The translations under genes and the position numbers were made by a program. The notes below the pieces were generated by a model. That model saw only the letters and a program-made list of their open reading frames with translations. It was not told where the DNA came from and ran no database searches. A stretch of DNA of 64,000 bases, from assembly GCA_019454045.1 (NCBI GenBank), contig SKCR01018432.1, positions 1 through 64,000 on the forward strand, given 5' to 3'. Positions 22,184-32,453 of this stretch are shown here, piece by piece (the first letter of the stretch is position 1; each line of letters begins with the position of its first letter). This DNA comes from Zanthoxylum bungeanum (Eukaryota > Streptophyta > Magnoliopsida > Sapindales > Rutaceae).

Positions 22184-22402
22184 ATATTAGTTGGACTAAT
22201 ATTTAATTGTTGTTTTAATTTAAACAGTTGGACTGTATTCAAACTATTTCAATTTATAGTTGATTATATAATTGGATTATAGTAATCAATATATTTGAAT
22301 TTAACCAATCAAATTATAGTTGATTATATAGTTAGACTATAGTAATCATTATATTAATAGTACATGAAATCGTTGATTGGATAGTTGGACTATAGCAATC
22401 AA
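22184..22402 (+). repeat. Five tandem TGG/TAG triloop hairpins before gag
   Basis: Hairpins at 22184-22202 (8 bp), 22224-22236 (ACAGT-TGG-ACTGT), 22259-22290 (13 bp with one bulge), 22321-22348 (TAG loop) and 22373-22402. Inner stems read ATAAT/ATTAT, ATAGT/ACTAT and ACAGT/ACTGT. Outer stems read TTGATTA/TAATCAA or TTGATTG/CAATCAA. Paired positions change together. Confidence 0.9.
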
Positions 22403-22440
22403 GATAACTGAAAGATTAGTGTTTAAAACATAATCCTGGG

Positions 22441-23160
22441 AGAAAACGTATTTAAACGGCTTTCATTTTCAAATTGGGAATAATACCTCATGATAGTCCT
22501 GGGAATTGAGAAGTTATTCTATTTGATAGAATTACATCTCGGTCCTAAGCCCGGAGTTGAGAAAATAGTAGAACATGATCTTTGGAAGATTCATGTGATG
22601 ATAACTTTAGTGCTCAATCATTTATACTAGATGCAATGACACTTTAATTCCGTCATCAAAATTAAGGATTAGATCATTGTACCTTGATGATGAAATTAAA
22701 GATCTTCATTGATTCATTCTTAAATCTTACAAGTATAAATTGCAAAAGAAGCACTTTTGCTCACGTATGTCAGAGGGTACATCTGTCGAGCACTAGGTGT
22801 CGCAGATGATTGCTGACATCGATCAGCTGGGTTAGTTGGGCATTACCTACGTGGCTGGACTACCAAAGATTTGATCTTATAGTCTCTACCCGAAAGATGG
22901 AACAAGTTCATTATGAACCAAGAGTAAACTCTTGGAGAGTTGATGGCTATGCCCTAGGAGGCAGAGCCAGAGCTTCTAAAATGGGTAAAGGCAAAATCAT
23001 TACAGTCTTCTGGGAAGACAATTGACATATCCCAAGATGTCTGCCTAAACTGTGGCAAACGGGGTCACTGGATGGGTGACTGTCGTATGGAAAAAGCAGA
23101 CACGAAGGAAGTGAAGACGGGCAAGGCTCCGACTTCAAATATTTTTGTCATAAACATGTT
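22441..23160 (+). pseudogene. Element B gag with CCHC knuckle
   Basis: Broken frames give copia gag pieces: MIVLGIEKLFYLIE near 22490, a HVDDNFSAQSFILDAMT-like block near 22590, a block like SQMIADIDQLG near 22790, an LPKDLIL-like block, and the knuckle CLNCGKRGHWMGDC at about 23039-23080. Multiple stops and frame changes make it non-functional. Confidence 0.82.
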
Positions 23161-24858
23161 CGCTATTAGTTTCAAAATTGGATTTTGATAACTAGATGTG
23201 GTACATAAATATGTACTGATGTGCGGAATCTGCTAATTAGCAAGAGACTGACTTCAGTTGAGATTCATCTGCGAATCGAAAACGGGACGAGAGTCACTGT
23301 TTTAACCGTAGAAGCCTAAGTTTAGGAACTACCCTTTGGGTATGTACTTAAATTAGGAAACTATTATAATGTACCTAGTTTGACTTGAAACATTTTCTCT
23401 ATATCAGAGTATAACTCGTTGTGGGTATACCTTTATATTCTAGAACACTAAAGTGTTTCATTTTATAAAGATGATATTGAGATAAACACATTAGATGTGA
23501 ATAACAATATCTATATGTTGAATATAAATGAATCTCAAACGTATGACATGACAAACAAATAGCTCAAACTGATTTGATCAGATGAGACTTATTTGTGGCA
23601 TTGTTGTCAGAGACACAATAAAAAAGACTCGTATATCCACACTTTTGAAGAGTGGGTACTAGGACAAATTTGATTCTATTCAAATGATGTCTACGAATCT
23701 AGTTTAATGGGCAAAGTGCCTAAAACACCTTTTACTTGGTAAAAGTATAAGTGCCATCGATCTGTTAGCCCTCGTTCATAGTGACGTAAGTGGGCCCATA
23801 TCTAGTAAGGCTAGAGGTGGATATGAACACTTCGTAACCTTTACGGATGTGGCATCGCGTTATGGTTATGTGTTTCTTTTGAAACACGAATCAGAAACTT
23901 TTGATAAATTCAAAGAGTTTCGACACGAAGTAGACAGACAAATTGGCTAAAGTATTAAACCGTCACGGTTAGACGATGGTGGAAAATACTTAAGCAATAA
24001 GTTTCTCAATTACCTGAAAGAGTATAGTATTCTTTCACAGTGGACTCCTCCCGGAACACCTCAATTTGATGGTGGGTCCGAACAGAGAAACCGAATTTTG
24101 TTGACATGATAAGGTTAATCATGAGTCGCTCTGAGCTACTATTTTCCTTCTAGGGATACGCATTAAAGGTTCTATGAAAATCTGTTTGACAGACTTCATA
24201 TTAGATATGAACAAGAAAGAAACTGGGTTTTCTCATTCCTGAAGATTTGGGAATGCTGGGCATATGTTTGGATGATACCAAACTAAAACTCAAATCGGAT
24301 AAGTGCCTAATTGTAGGTTATCCTAGGGATACCAAAGTATAGTACTTATACAACTCACAAGAAAACAATGTAATTGTTGCTCACCATGCGGTTTTCCTAA
24401 GAGGAATACCTATATGCAGTGGTAAGTGGGAGGAAAGTTAAACTCGATGAAAATCGGAGTAATATTATTCCAGGCACCGATTCCTTAATGGAACACAAAC
24501 AGTTCATCAAGGATGAAACTGTACCATAATCTTCGAATACACAAGAACCGTGTAAGTCGGAGAGAGTCAGAAAACAACCTGGGAGGTATGGGTTTCTGAT
24601 CTCACCTCGTAAAGATGTCAATCTTATTGAGGAAGACAAACTGACTATGTATGAGGAAGTGATACAAGGTATCGACTCCCTATTATGGCAAAGTGCCATG
24701 AAGTCCGAAATGGATTCCATCTATACCAACTAAGTTTGGACATTAGTTGTTGTACTGGAAGGCATTGTGCCTATTGGTACTGTATAAGTCTTCAAGGAAG
24801 ACAAATATGGATGGCAACATACAAACGTACTAAGCTAGGCTTGTAGCGAAAAGGTATC
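23161..24858 (+). pseudogene. Element B protease, integrase, start of RT
   Basis: Readable in three frames: protease remnants near 23200-23560 (LRIENGTRVTVLT, then YNVPSL), integrase near 23750-24110 (LALVHSDVSGPISSKARGG with the first catalytic Asp, FVTFTDVASRYGYVFLLK, SRLDDGGKYLSN, and a glutamate region at QFDGGSEQRN), a linker (ERVRKQPGRYGFL), and the start of reverse transcriptase ending ARLVAKRY at 24858. At least a dozen stops and several frame shifts are present. Gypsy C then interrupts the codon run. Confidence 0.87.
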
Positions 24859-27800
24859 TGTAGGCATTGCATTTTCGCATGTGAAACCCGATGATGAGCC
24901 TCATTTGGAGGCACTACCTTTTGAGTCACGACAGCCGCGGGAAATGGATATCGGAAGGGGAAATTCAGAATAAACAAGCTCACTATCTTCGTTGGTGCTG
25001 CGTTCGCTACTTCGTTCGAACGGGAAACAGATTGCGGGTGTTCGTGTCGCGTTCGAGGAAGCGTTCGAACGGTGTCGGTAATTCTGGTTTTGCTGCTAGC
25101 CTCACACCCAGCCCATTTAGCTCCCCAAAGCCCATAAAACACATCCCAAATTAAATAAATAAATATTAATTTAAACATTAAACATTAAATAAAACATTTA
25201 AACCATTTACCAATTAAATAAAATATTTACCTAACTTAAACTAAAATCATACCCAAAATTAAAATAAGATATACCTAATTAAAATCAATCATAACCAATT
25301 AAAGCCAATCATATATTTGACTTCCTAATCTAATAAGATAATTACCAATATAAAATATTTGTATTCCTAAACCAACACAAATTAAATATTACAACTTCCT
25401 AAAATAAAATATTTTGTCCCCCCTCAATCTTGTGTATACCTTTCTCATCTCTCCTAATTTGGAAACAAGATCTCTTCCTTGTGAGACAAGGTGAAGCCCT
25501 AGCCCTTCTCTATATAAACAACCCCTAACCCAAGCCATTCTCTTCCTTCACACAAGCCTCCAAAACGCACCCAGCCGGGACATAGATAATTCACACCCAA
25601 AACTCTCTCGAAATCTCTCTAGACTCTCTCTACACACCCGAGACTAAACAAAAGAAAAACACACTTGGCATATACACAAAAAGAGAACAGAAGAGCCCCA
25701 ACCATCTCCTCCATAGCCGAAAACCACCTCCGTAAACCCCCCACACATCACCGAAACAGCCACCTACACAGCAGCCCTCCACCACCGAAAATTACCACAC
25801 AAAAGCCACACTGTATTACACGCCCAAACAGCAGCAAAATCGCCTTAACAGCAGCCCAAATCCTTAAAAAACAGTAACATGAAAACTGCATAGATAATCT
25901 TAAAAATAATCACATATAATTGCACTAAGAACCCACACAAACTTGGAATAGTTTATTGAAAACGTTAAAACAGGTGGCCCGGGCAGTGAGCAGCAAGACA
26001 GAAGCCGAATAGGAGCAGAACGGAGTTCGAACCGCAAGCAAAACAGCAAAGCAGTGAGCTAGGACGCTGAACCAGTGAACCAGAAAAGTTGCGGAGCTGT
26101 ACCCCTTCCGATCTTCGTGAAACGCGAGTCCGAGAGACGGCTTAAAAGGTTAGACCTGAGGGTATCTTTCACACTTGTTTTCTTTTTTCCGCATTATTTA
26201 TTAAGTATTACTTGTATGATTGTCATGTTGGAATGCATGTTGTGGTCTTTGAGTAGATAAACATGCATGAATTATGAGATGTAATATGTGGTGGGTATTG
26301 GATGAATGAGAGATGTGTCAACTCTCGCGGTATATCGGATGGAAACCCGGACATAAATTTCATAGCCGATTCCGAATGGACGGTAATATGATCTGTACTC
26401 GGGCCACAACTCCACATACCGCTTGGGTAAACGGCACCATCTTTCTTTTGTTGTGTTGCTTTTGTTTATTTAGTTTTCTTTACTTGAATTCAATATGTTG
26501 TTTAGTTATGCATGATTCAACCAAGCGCATGGGCTTAGTGAGTTAGTCCAAAGGTCCTCCATTTGGGAGACAAAGAGCCGAAAAGGCCACCTTTGTGACA
26601 CTACTTCGCCGCGCCGGTTGATGTGTGTTCGGTTGGATGCGAGATACGTTCAATCGGGCATACTTAGTTTGATGTTATTGAGTTTATCTTTTATGTTTGG
26701 TTCAATCAAGCGCATGGGCTTAGTAAGTGGAATGAAAGATCCCTTATGGGGAGGGGTTAAAACCCGTTACCACGATGCTTTGCCGCGCCGGTTGATGTGC
26801 GTTCAGATTGGATGTAAGATGTGTTCAATCGGGCATACTTGGTTGATATGATTGGTTCTATTCTTGTATGTGTGATGTGACGCGCATGAGCTTAGTATGT
26901 TGGTCTAAAGGTCCTCTCTTTGAGAGATCAAGAGCCCCAAAAGGCCACCTTTACGGCAGTACTTCGCCGCGCCCCCTTTATTTTGTTGCTTATGTATCGC
27001 GTCCCATTTCATGCATCAGGTCTGTTCCCGTTCGAACGCGTTTACGAACGCAACTCGAATGCGCATGCTTTTTTTGCCTTATCATGCATCAGGTCTCATT
27101 TCCGTTCGAACGCGTTATCAAACGCCATACGAACGTGAGCATTCTGTTTCGTTTCCGTTCGAACGCGTTAGCAAACGCCATACGAACGTGAGCATTCTGT
27201 CTCATTTCCGTTCGAACGCGTTAACAAACGCCATACGAACGTGAGCATTCTGTTTCATTTCCATTGCGTTTACGAACGCTACTCGAACGTGAGCATTCTG
27301 TTTCATTTCCGTTCGAACGCGTTTACGAACGCTACACGAACGCGAACACACTGAACTGAGTCCTCTTCATTAGATTTCATGCATAGTTTTCCTAGTAGCT
27401 ATCTCCACATGCATAAATACAAATATGTTAATGTATTACCATTCATATGCTTATGTCATGATAACATTTGAGTATTATTTCTTGCGGTATATCGGATGGA
27501 AACCCAGACGTAAATTCCGTAGCCGATTCCGAATGGACGGTAGTGTGGTCTGTACTTGGGATACAATTCCACGTACCGCTTGGAAAAGTGCCCATATGTG
27601 TGCTTGTATGGTTAATATGTGTGCTTGTGTTTTCCTGAATGTAATATGCAAATGAAGTTGTATGTTCGTTGCTATTTTGATATATGTTAAGCATGCAATT
27701 TTAAACGTGAAATATATGTGAAATGTGTACATAAGTTTTATCTTGAATATGAGAATTTAGAAGCATGATACTCTTGGAAATAAGTGTTACTTAAGCTTGA

Positions 27801-28009
27801 TTAAATTATTACATAAATCCTTTCATTACAAGTGACATAAGTAAGGGACCATTCCGAACCCAACGGTTTGAGGTCTTCCCTTGCGAGGGGTGAGTGCGGC
27901 CTTAAATCTTTGTCCCGGTTCACACCGGGTGGCGACTCCATGTTATTTAGTACTTCCCAAACTAGGCCGCGAGCCTAGGAACGGCGTCGCCCAGGTCCTG
28001 TTGTCTACA
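24859..28009 (+). repeat. Element C 5' LTR
   Basis: 3,151 bases from TGTAGGCATTGCATTTTCGC to GGTCCTGTTGTCTACA. Short frames within it are not genes. It holds three copies of a roughly 190-base unit near 26510-26970 (each with GCGCATGRGCTTAGT and a CCGCGCC block), a roughly 100-base segment twice (26330 and 27485), and an array of CGTTCGAACG palindromes at 27020-27345. Confidence 0.95.
27020..27345 (+). repeat. CGTTCGAACG palindrome array
   Basis: About six tandem units of roughly 50 bases, each with TTCCGTTCGAACGCGTT and then ACGAACGTGAGCATTCTG. One unit in this copy has lost the palindrome (near 27260), while the 3' LTR copy at 34615-34945 keeps it. Confidence 0.9.
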
Positions 28010-28011
28010 GT

Positions 28012-28030
28012 CTGGCGACTCCACTGGGGA
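28012..28030 (+). promoter_or_regulatory. Element C primer-binding site
   Basis: TGGCGACTCCACTGGGGA begins three bases after the LTR end. It has the TGG start and length of a tRNA primer site. I do not assign the tRNA. Confidence 0.8.
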
Positions 28031-29052
28031 TAGAGAATCGGCCCCGAATATTGTCTTGTAATGTTTGGATTTATGTTTTAATTGACCGTGTCTATAGTGG
28101 ATAAAATGGGGGTTTAATCAAAGGCATTTTGAGGCTAGGTAATGGTTTGGTGTCTTCCTTCACTCACTACCTTTCTAGAAGGAAAAGCTGTGAAGGCACC
28201 TAGATAGCAATCTACTCGTAGCCTATTGTGATGGACTAATTTGGATGACTCGTTGTTTATTCCTTACAACAAGCGATAAGAGCCTAAGGGGCTTGGGTAT
28301 TTAAGTGAGCCTCGCTCCACCTTCCCTCTGGGGGATCTACAATGGGAAATCCATTTGACAGTCTGTCACACACCATAGCTCATTGGCACGTACCTTAGTG
28401 TATAAAAAGGGGTGCGCTCACTTGGTTGTTCGAACCCTTGAGTGGGGAGACCTAGTTGTGGGCCATCCTTCGCCGGTGAGAGCCTTTGTCTATACTCTTA
28501 CTAACCCACCCATAGACCGGGTTGGCTAAAGTAACAATTATTTCTTTGAATATGTGCTTGTGGACCATCCTCATTTGGATGCAGTTGGACTATTGTCATA
28601 AATGCGGACTTGCTGGGCCACTTAAACTGGGGCAAGTTCGTACCTTATGACTATTAGGCCCAAAGCTTCTGAAATATTGATGGGCCACTTTGTAAAAATT
28701 ATTATGCCATGTTTGCATCGTATTTCTTCTATGCTTGTGTTTGGGAACATTGTCGTTTGGATCCATTTGGACCATTTGTCATGGGATATGGGCTTGTTGG
28801 GCCATTTAAACTGGGACAAGAACGTATTTCATGACTATTGGGCCAAAGGCTTCTAAGTGATTGATGGGCCACTTTGTGATTGTGTTCGGAACGTTATCAT
28901 TCGGGTTTAGTCGGGCACTTTGTCATGAGATGTGAACTCATTGGGCCATTTAAACTGGGATGGGTTCACTCCTATGACGATTAGCCCGAAAGATTCTAAA
29001 ATGATAACGGGCTGATTTGTGTGAAAATTTTAATTGATTTAGTATATTTTAT
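28031..29052 (+). other. Element C leader with tandem repeats
   Basis: Non-coding leader. Between about 28575 and 29030 a unit of roughly 150 bases occurs three times, with shared pieces TTTAAACTGGGAC and GATGGGCCACTTTGT. The copies have diverged. Short frames here are not convincing. Confidence 0.75.
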
Positions 29053-30345
29053 ATGTTACATGCATCTCATGCACCCCATGCATACATACATCATGCTGAC
29101 CCTTGTGTTTTAAAAGCCATCATAGACTCCCGTTGGGTTAGGGAAGAGGGAAGACTCACCAAAAGACCGGTAACAGATATGAGTACATCTGATAATGAGG
29201 TATCCCGGATAGATCAGTTGGAAAGCGGTTTAGCCAAGATTACCGAACAGTTGCAAGCCCTAACTACTGCCATGACAAATATGGCTGTGCCCCGTGCTGG
29301 GGGAAACTCTGAGAATGTAAGACGTGAGGAGACTCCGAATGGATTGGGGGATGACATCCCCGCTTTTGATGATGATATGGCTGATTATGCCACTGGGAGA
29401 ACAGTTGGGTCTCAGGCAAAATTGCAGAAACTCCGTGACCAGGTAGAGTCTGTTACCCGTAAGATGAAGGGTAAGGATGAAGACTTACTAGACTATGAGG
29501 CGATGACCTTTGAGGAACAGTTGCCTGCTCAGTTCAGAATGCCCGACATGGCCAAGTTTAATGGGAATGGAGACCCGAGAGTCCATCTGCAGCAATATGT
29601 CTCGATCATGAGTTCATTGGGCCTATCACAGCGCCAAGTCCAAAAGATGTTTGGGATGTCACTCGAGGGGGCTCCTGTGGTTTGGTATCATAGCCTTGAG
29701 AAGAAGGTTAAGGAAGATTGGAGGGAACTAGCTGATGCTTTTCTGAAGCAATATGTTACAGACTTAGAGATTGATTTGTCACTTCGTGATTTGGAGAACA
29801 CTAAGCAGAAGCCAGAAGAAAGCTTCAAGGAGTATGTAGACCACTGGAGAAGCCAGCTTCTGAAGATGCAGACTCGGCCCTCTGAGAAGGACCAGATTAA
29901 AATGATCATTAAGGGCACCAAGCCCTCGATCTATGGCAAGTTGAGGAGGATGACTTCAATGATTACGGATTTCCGACTGCTAAGGGAAACTGTCATGGAC
30001 ATTGAAGAAGAGGAGGCCGAGAACCGGAAGTTTTATGGCCAGAATAAGAGGAATTTTGGGGGGCATTCTGAGACAAGGCCCACTACTGCCGAGGTTGCCG
30101 CCATCAGAAATAGGCGATTTTCCAACCTTGGCAGGCCTCTATCGAAGGTGTTTGAAAAGTTGAAGATGCAAGGACTCTTAAAACCTTTGGAACCTAGGCC
30201 CATTCCAAATCCTGTGCCACCTCACATGAACTTAAACGTATACTGTCAATTCCACCAAGAAAAAGGCCATGACACCGACAACTGCGCCCGCCTCAGACAT
30301 GAAATCCAAAACCTCATCGATGCCCATACAATACCCGACCCATAG
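29053..30345 (+). CDS. Gypsy C Gag protein
   Basis: An intact 430-codon frame. An early coiled-coil-like stretch (SRIDQLESGLAKITEQLQAL) is followed by the Ty3/gypsy retrotransposon gag domain (KFNGNGDPRVHLQQYV, GAPVVWYHSLE, DAFLKQYV, ESFKEYVDHWRSQ) and, at the C-terminus, a Tat-type zinc motif YCQFHQEKGHDTDNC. Gag forms the particle that packages element RNA. The ATG at 29053 opens the frame, but the ATG at 29179 (MSTSDNEV) starts a more typical protein of 388 residues. Its integrity contrasts with the absence of pol, as in gag-only non-autonomous elements. Confidence 0.92.
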   Translation: MLHASHAPHAYIHHADPCVLKAIIDSRWVREEGRLTKRPVTDMSTSDNEVSRIDQLESGLAKITEQLQALTTAMTNMAVPRAGGNSENVRREETPNGLGDDIPAFDDDMADYATGRTVGSQAKLQKLRDQVESVTRKMKGKDEDLLDYEAMTFEEQLPAQFRMPDMAKFNGNGDPRVHLQQYVSIMSSLGLSQRQVQKMFGMSLEGAPVVWYHSLEKKVKEDWRELADAFLKQYVTDLEIDLSLRDLENTKQKPEESFKEYVDHWRSQLLKMQTRPSEKDQIKMIIKGTKPSIYGKLRRMTSMITDFRLLRETVMDIEEEEAENRKFYGQNKRNFGGHSETRPTTAEVAAIRNRRFSNLGRPLSKVFEKLKMQGLLKPLEPRPIPNPVPPHMNLNVYCQFHQEKGHDTDNCARLRHEIQNLIDAHTIPDP

Positions 30346-31020
30346 AAAGAACAACCCAACGCATACAGAAATCCCCTGCCCAACTACATGATCAACTCTG
30401 GCCTACCCGAAACCCTTGTCCTCCAAACTCTCAACCACTCAGCTTCATAGGAATAAGGGATAATAATGGTGAAGAACCATGGGCCGAAGAAGAAGGCACT
30501 GTTATTTCTCCTAGTTTATCTTGCACTTTTAATAAAGACATTGATTTTGTTTACCTGTTCGAACGTTTCCTCAACAATAATAATGCGATCATTTCATTTA
30601 TCTGCCTAAGACTATTACTTTCAAACTTGCAACATGAGTGTGTTCAATCTTGGTAATGTGATACTCAGAACGTAGGGAATCCTCAAAAGAAGCAAGCAGA
30701 AAAGATAAGTTAGCCATTCAGGAATTGGGAAATGGAGACAGTGGGACTGTTAGACTTGGAAAGAAACGGGTTTCTGGAACAAATCAGTGAAGACAGGTGC
30801 AATGGTACTTTCCCCAAGAGAAGAATGGTCATCAATGGAATTGACAGAAGACCTAACCCAACGGGATAGGAAACTCATTCACGCATGCATGCATACACGT
30901 AACACATTTTGCATCCTTTTGTGTTTGTTTTATTTTATGTTCACAGGTTTTAAAGAATAAGAAAAGCGGCAAAGAACAAGCTAATCAGAAATGGTAAAAA
31001 GCACAGTATCGGATTCAGGT
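30346..31020 (+). other. Element C region after gag, no pol
   Basis: Where protease and reverse transcriptase would be expected, no frame shows their motifs. Short stretches near 30350-30620 may be remains of the gag-pol junction. Confidence 0.6.
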
Positions 31021-31023
31021 AAT

Positions 31024-31405
31024 GATTCCAGGGTTGAGGCCCACATCGGGTATCCGTTTTGATGAATGAATCCCAGGGTCGAGGCCCACATCGTCAGAGT
31101 TTCGGGAATGAATCCCAGGGCCGAGGCCCACGTCATCAGAATTTGGAATGAAGCCCAGGGTCGAGGCCCACATCAGCATCAGTCAAGGGTCGAAGCCCAC
31201 ATCAGCATCAGTCTGGGGGCGAGGCCCATGTCAGTAGCAGTTAGGGCCGAGGCCCACTTCAACATCAGTTTTGGGGATGAGTCCCAGGGTCGAGGCCCAC
31301 ATCAAACACAGTTTGGGAATGAGTCCCAGGGTCGAGGCCCACATTACATCAGTATCAGCATTGCCGGTATGGCATTCTGGGGGCGAGGCCCATATTACAT
31401 CAGAT
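31024..31405 (+). repeat. Tandem repeat array 1 of element C
   Basis: About ten variable units of 30-45 bases sharing AGGGTCGAGGCCCACATCA. An apparent 154-codon frame (31066-31530) is only the translation of the repeat. Confidence 0.9.
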
Positions 31406-31439
31406 CAGTTCTACCGAGAATGGCACTCCGAGAATGGAG

Positions 31440-32250
31440 ATATAGTTCGGGAATAAAGCCCACAGTCCAAACAATTAGAGGAATAAAGCCTCATCTCCAC
31501 ACAATTCGGGAACAAAGCCCAGGGGAATAAAGCCCTATCACAACACAGTTCGGGAACAAAGCCCAGGGGAATAAAAGCCTCATGTCAGTTCAGGAAGAAA
31601 GCCTACATTCAGTTCAGTTCAGGAAAAAAGCCTGCATTCAATACAGTTCAAGAACAAAGCTCAAGGGGAAGAAAGCCTCATGTCAGTACAGTTCGGGAAT
31701 AAAGCCCACACTCAATACAGTTCAGGAAGAAAGCCTACATTCAGTTCAGTTCAGGAAGGAAGCCTGCATTCAATACAGTTCAAGAACAAAGCCACAGTCA
31801 GCTCAGATCAGAGAATAAAGCTCAAGGGAAGAAAGCCTCACGTCAGTATAGTTTGAGAACAAAGCTCAAGGGGAAGAAAGCCTCATATCAGTATAGTTTG
31901 AGAACAAAGCTCAAAGGGAAGAAAGCCTTATATCAGTAACAGTTCGGGAATAAAGCCTCATCTCAACAGTTCGGGAATAAAGCTCGGGAGGAATAAAGCC
32001 TCATCTCAACAGTTCGGGAATAAAGCTCGGGAGGAATAAAGCTTCATCTCAACAGTTCGAGAATAAAGCTCGGGAGGAATAAAGCCTCATCGCAATAGTT
32101 CGGGAACAAAGTACAGGGGAATAAAGCCTTATCTCTACACAGTCAGCAGTTCGGGAATAAAGCTCGGAGGAATAAAGCCTCATCTCAACAGTTCGGGAAT
32201 AAAGCTCGAGAGGAATAAAGCCTCATCTCAATACAGTTAAGGAAGGAACA
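31440..32250 (+). repeat. Tandem repeat array 2 of element C
   Basis: Some 25 short units built from CAGTTCGGGAATAAAGC and GGAATAAAGCCTCATCTCAA, with higher-order periodicity of roughly 40 bases toward the right end. Such arrays before the 3' LTR are known in Tat/Ogre gypsy elements. Confidence 0.9.
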
Positions 32251-32453
32251 TGCCGAGAATGGCACTCCAAGAATGGAAGCACGGTTCGGGAATGAACCAG
32301 GGGTCGCAGCACCTCACCATCCAAATCAACTCAACTCAACACAGGGTAAGTCAAGTGGCAGCTGGCGAGCCAGGTAAGTGAAAATGCATTGCATAACTTT
32401 GATAGGATTGTCACTGTTGCACATTACACAAGTCCCATCAAAGTGAGGGCGAC

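Larger units (their letters stand above)
20105..22440 (+). other. Element B leader, hairpin-rich
   Basis: About 2.3 kb between primer site and gag without a protein-coding frame. Triloop inverted repeats occur at 20904-20920 (TAG), 20948-20972 (11-bp stem, TGG), CGAGT-CAG-ACTCG near 21061-21074, CTAAT-TGG-ATTAG near 21126-21138 and a 9-bp stem with TAG near 21239-21260. Two further blocks are listed separately. The region aligns with 60530-63260 of the second B element. Confidence 0.8.

Noticed and set aside
21631..22402. CRISPR-like array in the B leader
   Set aside because: Repeats are hairpins with variable arms, not identical repeats with unique spacers, and the setting is a plant retrotransposon.
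25665..25877. Short frames shared by both C LTRs (25665-25877 and 33258-33461 and others)
   Set aside because: They are present only because the LTRs are near-identical, and a one-base change shifts the end between copies.
31066..31530. A 154-codon open frame in element C
   Set aside because: It is the translation of tandem repeats with no start-site or domain support.
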